Origin: Lantana camara
Lineage: Eukaryota > Streptophyta > Magnoliopsida > Lamiales > Verbenaceae
Length of the DNA: 64,000 bases
Direction of reading: 5' to 3'
NCBI GenBank assembly: GCA_037501455.1
Contig: CM074856.1
Coordinates: 96,958,001 to 97,022,000 of the forward strand
Shown here: piece by piece, positions 57,311 through 64,000 of the stretch
Numbering within the stretch: the stretch's first letter is position 1
How the letters are laid out: each line of letters begins with the position of its first letter
The notes under the pieces: generated by a model
What the model was told of the DNA's origin: nothing
Database searches by the model: none
The model's input: only the letters and a program-made list of their open reading frames with translations
Translations under genes and position numbers: made by a program

Positions 57311-58970
57311 CATGAATCTAGTGATGGAGGTATTTGCACTCATGGCACATGCATCCACGACATCTTTAAAATCTGTAATTATTTACTTATTGTTCTATAA
57401 TTGCCATTTACAACATCCTTATGTGTTTGAGTGGTAATTAAGTGATATATTCCATTTACACGTTAACCCAACATGCATATTTAGTGGTTGCTTGATAGGA
57501 TGTAGCTCCGTTCAACTTGCAAATTTAGAAGGCTACGAGTTGGGAAGAGGTGGTTAGGGTGAGGGTTGAGATTGGGGACCCTCTTTGACGATCATGTTGA
57601 AGTGTAGGGTAACTTGAAGACGGTGGTTAAGAGGATTAGCTTGGGAAGTATATCAACCGGACTGAAAATTCAAGAGAATTGGAACCCGCTTTGAATGAGA
57701 GATAGTTTTTCCAAGGAGATACTATGATGAACGTACCGAAAAGGAAAGTAATTAATTCACGAGGGACATTGTGGAGAACTCTCTCAATGAGCACAAAATA
57801 GAATTTATCAAACTCTCGGGACATAAAGATTGAATCATTTTCAACCGTGCCCTTGGAGAAGAGAATTCAAAAGGGAATTGAAGAAGACTTTGGTCGGGCT
57901 TCAAAGGATCGAGACAAAATCTCAAATGAAGTCGTGGGGTAAGGGCAAGATGACAACAAGTAATTTGACAATTAAGAAAGGTGCTAGGATAAGGAAACTT
58001 CGAGCCCACTTTTCTTATATTCCAAGAAAAGAGTGGTGCTAAAGATGAGAGTCAACATTGTACTTTGGAGCACCTTAATGAAGAGGAACTATGATTACAA
58101 GACAATACCTCTTCTTTGGGATTTCTATGAGCAAGTATTCGGGTGAAGGAATCCGGGCTATAAAACCGTTGGTGATAAATCAGAGCCCAAGGATTCAATT
58201 CTTGAGACCAAAAGCAAGACCAAGAGAACACCTAAGATTTGAAGGTTAAGTTAGGAAAATTTCCAAGAGTAATGCAATAATTGTGAGATAAAGACCGGGA
58301 TGAGACTAGCCACACAAAATGCTTCGGGAACTTCGAGGCATGATGGGAGTAATATTTGAAGATCAAAAGTTAAATAAGGAATGGAATGCCGGATGGTTAC
58401 CACGGTATCGGTATACATTGGTAATTCAAGAATAACAACGAGGATGAAAGAACTTCAACAACATTTCGAGTATTGATCAATCACTACTTAATGAGATTTC
58501 CCACATCGGTGAAAGGTACCTTGAATACGCATATCACGTGCATCATGCATCTTTAGTTTTATTTTGTGTTTTGAGTGTTCGAGAATGTTGCTTCGGTGAG
58601 ATGAGGGTCGACCTTTGCAACGAGATCAACAACCTCTTGAAGATTTTGGCAGTGTAAGAAAGGGTTCGGATGTTAGACACTTTGGACCTCAGATCGTGGA
58701 CAAGAAGGAGATTCGGTTGGAGCTTGGTCGTGTAAGCAATGTGACTGAGCTCGAGAGTTGACTCAAATGAACTCAAACGGTGAGAGTTGAATGTACTTTA
58801 GACCCTCTTTTTCATGCGAGTCGATCGAGCAACTCAAATGATCGGATTGATTTGGAGATTCAAACCCCTTGTGCATGAAGACCTTTCTCGAGCTAACCCT
58901 CGTCGGGACATCATGAACCTCGAACTTGGGTGAATCCGGAAAGTTGTTCGAGCATGAAACTCGAGCAGGC
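57311..58970 (+). mobile_element. K interior 3, non-coding segment after gag
   Basis: Collinear with interiors 1 and 2, without pol motifs. The 70-codon frame lies at 57830-58042. Confidence 0.7.
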
Positions 58971-59011
58971 GAACCTGGGGACCAGGTTCTCTTAAGGGGG
59001 GGGGGGGAGTT
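58971..59011 (+). promoter_or_regulatory. Hairpin and purine tract before K LTR4
   Basis: Hairpin arms GAACCTGG/CCAGGTTC (58971-58989), then TTAA, a run of twelve G (58996-59007) and AGTT. The G run is longer than in unit 1. Confidence 0.9.
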
Positions 59012-59903
59012 TCTAACACCCCGTCTTCTCGGCAATCCAGGTACGATATCCGGGAGAGTTTAATTCAGTAATTATGTGATTAGCATGCCTTACGTGTCAA
59101 TTTGTAATTTTATTTAATCATGTGCGCTTTAGAATTTATTAAGTGTACTTGGACTCAATCGTCCAATATTTGCCGATTAGGGACCTAATTTTAATTAGGG
59201 TGTTTCAGCCTTCGTGCCTACCTTGAGCTCGGGAATTCGAATTCAAATTCCGACCTTGTCATTGAGTTCGTTTCGAGGATTCGGATTCGATAAAATTAAC
59301 CTTTTAATTTTCTAAAGCCGTTTGAAACCCCTACCGTTTTAAAATCCGATCTGAGTGGACCGGAATCTTTTTGACCCGACCCGTAAACCGACCCGTTTCA
59401 GCCCTTTATGACTGAAAATATCTCCCCCTTTTTTCCTCATTTTGGAACGATCAAAACAAGGCAAGAAAGGAGAAGAAGAAGACGTCCCCATTTGGCCCTT
59501 CAAGCTTTGGCTCATGATTGCGAGATCCGACCAACCGATCGAAGATTCAAGGTAAGATTTGTGATCCTCTCCTTACATGGTTCGATTCTACCGATTGAAT
59601 CTTGCTTTCCTTTCATGATTCTATGAACTTGGAGAAGATGATGAATAGTATGCTTGTATGAAAATTTGATCTCTTGCCTTCATACTTGAATTATATGATC
59701 TAAATTTGATATATGTTCTTCTTTTGAGTTCCCTTGCTGCATAAATGTTGGAATTTTCATTGTTGGGTGAGCATTGCATATAACTCCATTAATGGAGCTT
59801 GAAGAAGACGAAATGGCAACTTGGTTTCTTGTTTGTTTCATGCCTTAAGTTTAAGATATGTGTTAGAGCATGTTTCCATGAACTTGTGCCTTGATTTTCA
59901 TTG
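59012..59903 (+). mobile_element. K LTR4, 5' 0.9 kb only
   Basis: It starts TCTAACACCCCGTC (the canonical TG is mutated to TC) and follows LTR1 closely, including CATGCCTTAAGTTT (about 59840). At about 59903 (TTTTCATTG) it switches directly into the middle of gag. The remaining 2.4-2.7 kb of LTR, the primer site, leader and gag N-terminus are deleted. Confidence 0.9.
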
Positions 59904-60207
59904 TGCCGTGTAACTCCCAAGATATGGCTTGTCTTGCTATTTTACTTCTACAAGGATAAGTAAGACATCGGTGGAAAAGAATTGCCCCACAGATTAAAGC
60001 AACAAGCGAAGTATTGATAGGGGATACATTCGTGGGAGTTTAGAAGGAGGTATACACTGGGCATTTTACGAAATCGAAGGTTTAAAGAGTTTCGTACCCT
60101 AAAGCAAGGAGGCAAAACAGTCATGGAGTATATCAATGAATTCGAGAGGTTAGGCACTTACGTGCCACATATTATGACCAACGAGGAGGTCAAGACTTGG
60201 CACTTCA
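59904..60207 (+). pseudogene. gag: K gag, copy 4, upstream piece
   Basis: It begins inside the capsid-like domain (just before CNSQDMACLAIL) and runs to the solo LTR L insertion in the codons for HFM. It has a TAA for CAA (GGATAAGTA, about 59956) and a 2-base loss (ATTCGTGGGAG, about 60029-60038, against ATTCGTTTGGGAG) that shifts the frame. The rest continues at 63486. Confidence 0.9.
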
Positions 60208-63200
60208 TGTAACGCCCCAACAAGGGCATCCCACGCCTATCCCGCGCTACGGGCCTAGCTTGTATATAGAATTGCTATCCATATACCCGCCAAGATCGAA
60301 GCAAGCGGTGACAAACGGACATCCTAGCTAGGCGGTACTAGACTCACATCAAGAGAATTAAAACAAACACAAATACGCGGAAGCTTAAAACATACCACAT
60401 GCATAAGAGTTCAAATTCAATATACCCACTTCAGACCTTCTCAAGTCAAATGAAAACAATGCGAAAGATTAAATCATCAATTAAATGACCAACACGGTCC
60501 AGCATGAAATGCTCAAAATACGGGAATGTAAATCATCCTAGAGACCGCCACGGTCCAACTAACAAGATAATAAATCCGATGCTAAATCCAAAACAACTCC
60601 AAGGTAACAAAACCAAAGTAAAAGCAACAAACATAACTAGACAACTAGACAAGACTCTCAAGAAAGACTCCCGCCTAGCATGATTCCAAAAGCAACCTGC
60701 GGACACGAAAGGTAAAGGAGATCAGTTCAAACGGAACCGGTGAGGAGAAGTATACATAATATAAGTGATATAAGAGGGTTTAATGCATGCTCAAAATAAT
60801 GGTGTTCATGATCCAACTTGTTTTCAAAGTAAATGCAAGTTTTAGAAAAATATGGATTATAAACCACACATAACCGGCTCGGCGAGAACGAGCACTCCAT
60901 CCGATCTTCCCAAACCAAGAAATCAAACCAATCCAACCTTTACACCGTTGATGTCGAGGGTGTGCACCCCCCGAGCATCCATAACGTAGAGAATTCGGTC
61001 CATGCAACCTAGCTCTCTCCAAGAAAACTTCGACCCCGAACCCTCCCCAGAGTCTTAGTAGTCTTGTCCACAGTGGGAACTTTGGATAAGGACATCCGTC
61101 GGCCCTTGCCTTCCCAGAATATCTCTCACCTCCATCCCCGAGCTCAGATTCGATTGCCCCAAGCAAGCGTCCTTGTGAGGTACATCATAACCTCGCTACA
61201 CAACTCACACATACATAATATCCAAATAAAAGTTCCAAAGGCATTTTGGGTACTTATCCCTTATACGAAAACTCAAGTTCTACTTGTAAACCATTACCAT
61301 AAGCGAATATCCAATATATGAGCATAGCTCACAAAACATGGCTTATTAAGCCTGTATATATATACGTTTGAAAACGGGAGTTTAAAACCAATAAATACGA
61401 AAGGCCATATGTGTCCACAGTTTTGAAAACATTTTGATATTATAACTCCTCACCTTTACCAAGAACCTCGAAGATCAAGCACGAACAAGGAAGGTTACAC
61501 GTCCGGAGACTCATCACCTAACAAGACAATGTACCAAAAAAGGTAAGACTCGACTCGAAACCCAACAAGATGACGCACGACCTTGACATGAATGCAAATA
61601 TGCTAATGATGTGCAAGGAATGTTCGACGATGGTATAGATTGGCAATTAAGATCACATTGCATCATATAAGTCATATATCAAGTTCTCAAGTCATATGTA
61701 ATAAGCGACCTATGAATCATACTTAACAAAATTTAATTAAACGCATAACTTAGTCAATTAAGATAACTTAAGCATGATTGAGGTATAAGGATCATAATAT
61801 AAGGTATGCATGAGATGTCACAACATATAACGAGGTCACAATACATTAGAGACATAATATAAATAAGTAAGGAACAAACGAGAGGCAATACAAGTGAAAA
61901 GAATTAAGAAAACAAGGCTGGGGATAATCCACCCCCGTGGATTTTCCTTTACAAAAAATCCACCCTCGCGGATTTGGTCCAGAAGCTACTGCCTTAAATC
62001 CAACCCCATGGATTTTTACACAACAAAAATCCACCCTAGTGGATTCTGCCCAGAACTTAAAAAAAACGTGACAGCAACTTCAAACTCGATGGGAATGAGT
62101 TCAAAACACCCCAAAACATGAAATTAAGCTTCCAAAACCACAAATAAGCATCATAAATCATCAAGTTACATAATAAAGCACTTAGGAACATATAAACATC
62201 AAGAAAGCTAGCAATTCATACAAGAACTTCATCTTCTACAAGTTTCATGAAAGCTTTAAGCATAACAATGGTGAAATCAATAATCTTGCAAGAAACTCAA
62301 AGGAATTAATTACATTCTTCATGGAATTTCTCAAGGAACAAGAATCGATCATCAAATCAAGTTAAATCACACAAGAACATAAACATGCAAGAATTCTCAA
62401 GAAAGCTTCAAAGGTCATCAATGGTGGATTCTTCAAATAAGCATGAAACTCAAGGAAACCTATCCTATTCTTCATAAAAGCACATAAGGAACATGAATCC
62501 ATTATCAAATCAAGTTAAAACAAGCTAGGGTATGAACATGCATAAGTTCTTATGAAAAGCTTCAAAGTGTTTTAATGGTGAAATCTTCAAATGAACATGA
62601 AAACAAGAAATTCTTATATCAAATCGTTCCTAGCATCAAGATAAACATATTTCCATCATAAAATTCGGATCTAATCCATCTAACATGAACCCTAGAATCA
62701 TATTCAAGCTTAAAAGCTTCAAGAACACAAACCCATGAAAAGGGGCACATAAGCTTACCTTGAGAGCTGAAAATCGAAGAAGAAATCTTGTTCTTTAGTC
62801 TTGAATCTCCAGCTTTAACCTTCACTCTTGGCTCTTGAAGATGGCTTGAAGGTGGCTTGAAGTTCTTGAGAGAATATGAATAGACTTTGAAAAAGTGTTG
62901 GGAGAGAATGAATATGATTCTTGGAAAATAACGTAACTTATGTTTGGTGTTTAGGATCTGATTTGGGTCAGCTGAATAGGATCATGGAGCGGGTCATATG
63001 GGTCGGATTTAAGTGAAATTGGATCTCAAATTGGGTCAGAATTGAAATTGGGTCGCAGGTCAGCATTTAGGCTTAAAAGGGTTGACTTTTCGTAGAATGG
63101 CCATAAATTCTTCGTCCGAACTCCGAATTGAGCGATTCAAGAACCCACGAACTCGTAATCGAATTATCTACTCAATTTCATTAAGTTCTAACCAGTTCCA

Positions 63201-63485
63201 GGCTTGAAAAATAAATTTACCATTTAGTCCCTAAATTATGCTTTAATATCTAAATAAGCACATTATTTCGTTTAACCATAAAGCATGCTATCAAAACTCT
63301 TTAAGCACAATACGAGCACATACTTATCATATCAAATAGCCACATAAGTCATGTAAATCATGTTTTTCACATAAGCACCAAATATCTATCAAATTAAGGC
63401 ATAAATCCACATAAATCATGCACAGAAAGGCAAATCGTACACTCTCGTGCCAAACCCTACCTTGATCGATAAGCGGGGCGTCACA
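60208..63485 (-). mobile_element. Solo LTR L, 3278 bp, minus strand, TSD CTTCA
   Basis: On the plus strand it runs TGTAACGCCCCAAC to GGGGCGTCACA. It is flanked by a perfect CTTCA duplication (60203-60207 and 63486-63490) inside gag, so the site before insertion can be read exactly. In its own orientation it has the donor-like AAGGTAAG (62752-62763), four inverted repeats (61926-62045) and a stem-loop whose arms have changed to GGTTC/GAACT (about 60724-60740) while still pairing. TGCAGG-like and GCTAGGCGGG motifs follow (about 60670-60700). It is the youngest event visible in this part of the window. Confidence 0.93.
61926..62045 (-). repeat. Four inverted repeats AATCCAC/GTGGATT in LTR L
   Basis: Unit 1 (61926-61943) has perfect 7-bp arms AATCCAC and GTGGATT around CCCC. 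Units at 61956-61975, 61996-62015 and about 62027-62045 are variants with mostly C-rich loops (CCCTC, CCCC, CCCTA). Spacing is about 30-40 bp. Confidence 0.88.
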
Positions 63486-63924
63486 CTTCATGGAAGGCCT
63501 TCGTGATGAGTTTAAAGAGGCCTTAATTGCGGAGGATACGAGCACATGGGATAAAGCTACAACAAGAGCTTTAAGGGTCGAGAATCGGAGACTAACTAAA
63601 GGTAAAGAAGAAGAGAATTCAAGACCGGGAGTTGAATTGGGATTTTGTTCAAACCTACAAGTGGGAGAAAGATTCCAGCAATGTGGTACTCGAGCTAAGA
63701 AGATTCGTGGGAAGAAACACAAGATCGAAAATCACCTGGGACTGAAGAAAGAGCCCCGATTGTGTGCCTATTGCGGAGGAGGCAACCATACATATGAGGC
63801 ATGTCGGGATAGGTTGAAGAGATGTTACACGTGCGGGTCATCGGAACATATGGTTTCCGATTGTGAGCAATCGAGGGCTAACAAGCAAAGAATGTGTGAG
63901 CAAAGGATTCAATCTAGAAATTAA
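63486..63924 (+). pseudogene. gag: K gag, copy 4, downstream piece
   Basis: It resumes at the duplicated CTTCA and stays open from 63490 to the TAA at 63922-63924, covering the end of the capsid-like domain (MEGLRDEFKEAL), the basic linker (GKKHKIE) and both zinc knuckles (CAYCGGGNHTYEAC, CYTCGSSEHMVSDC). It shares GCGGAGGATA, CATGTCGGGA and CACCTGGGA with copy 1 against copies 2 and 3. Confidence 0.92.
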
Positions 63925-64000
63925 CATGATTCTAATGATGGAGGTATTTGCATTCATGGCACATGCATCCACGACATATTTAAGTTATGTAATTATTTAA
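63925..64000 (+). mobile_element. Start of K interior 4 after gag
   Basis: The first 76 bp of the post-gag non-coding segment, matching 46404-46480, cut by the window end. Confidence 0.85.

Larger units (their letters stand above)
41905..64000 (+). mobile_element. Tandem array K of gag-only LTR retrotransposons (LTR-int x4)
   Basis: The order is LTR1, interior 1, LTR2, interior 2, LTR3, interior 3, partial LTR4, partial interior 4 (continuing past the window). Each LTR is both the 3' LTR of one unit and the 5' LTR of the next, so this is a head-to-tail multimer and not separate insertions. Interiors are about 2.9 kb: primer site, leader, gag, about 1.65 kb non-coding, hairpin, purine tract. 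No protease, RT, RNase H or integrase is seen, which matches the TR-GAG class. It was inserted into E3 (left flank GTTAC, 41900-41904). Sequence variants group units 1 and 4 against units 2 and 3. Confidence 0.9.

Overview
This is a gene-free stretch of a large, repeat-rich plant nuclear genome, probably a eudicot. The evidence is a pile of nested LTR retrotransposons of Ty3/gypsy type (initiator-Met-tRNA primer sites, purine tracts, CCHC gag, an integrase fragment) plus a CACTA-type DNA transposon end. I found no convincing cellular protein gene, rRNA or tRNA. Features that are interrupted by later insertions are given with their outer coordinates, and the pieces are stated in the evidence.

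Layout, left to right. 1-3858: fragments. These are an LTR 3' part (1-913), an integrase remnant (914-1307), minus-strand LTR pieces (1308-2545) and plus-strand LTR pieces (2546-3858). 3859-9771: solo LTR F (TSD TAGTA), carrying minus-strand solo LTR D (6477-9718, TSD TTTGG). 9895-29563: solo LTR C, split by a complete minus-strand element E1 (10043-27083, TSD AAATG). The left LTR of E1 is itself split by solo LTR A (12055-18651, TSD GTTCG), which is split by solo LTR B (13041-16732, TSD GAAAG). 29569-30213: CACTA-like end. 30217-31318: about 1.1 kb of unassigned sequence. 31319-36992: LTR G abutted by LTR J. 36993-41904: 3' LTR and part of the interior of a second E element (E3, minus strand). 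41905 to window end: a tandem array K (LTR-gag-LTR-gag-LTR-gag-LTR-gag), whose last unit is damaged and carries minus-strand solo LTR L (60208-63485, TSD CTTCA).

How the parts relate. E has about 4 kb LTRs and a 2.4 kb interior with no gag or pol, so it is LARD-like. K has 3.3-3.6 kb LTRs and a 2.9 kb interior with gag only, so it is TR-GAG-like. E and K share the primer-site leader and an identical hairpin just before the purine tract, so both probably used proteins of the same autonomous partner, which is absent here. All four gag copies are broken.

The most unusual signals are structural. (1) At an equivalent place in at least seven different LTRs lies a small array of short inverted repeats. 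The arm sequence is specific to the LTR family, and arm changes are matched on both sides. (2) E interiors hold about a dozen small hairpins with covarying stems. (3) A stem-loop just upstream of a pyrimidine tract and TGCAG is kept in nearly all LTR families, again with compensatory changes. These point to selected nucleic-acid structures in the LTR and leader rather than to proteins.
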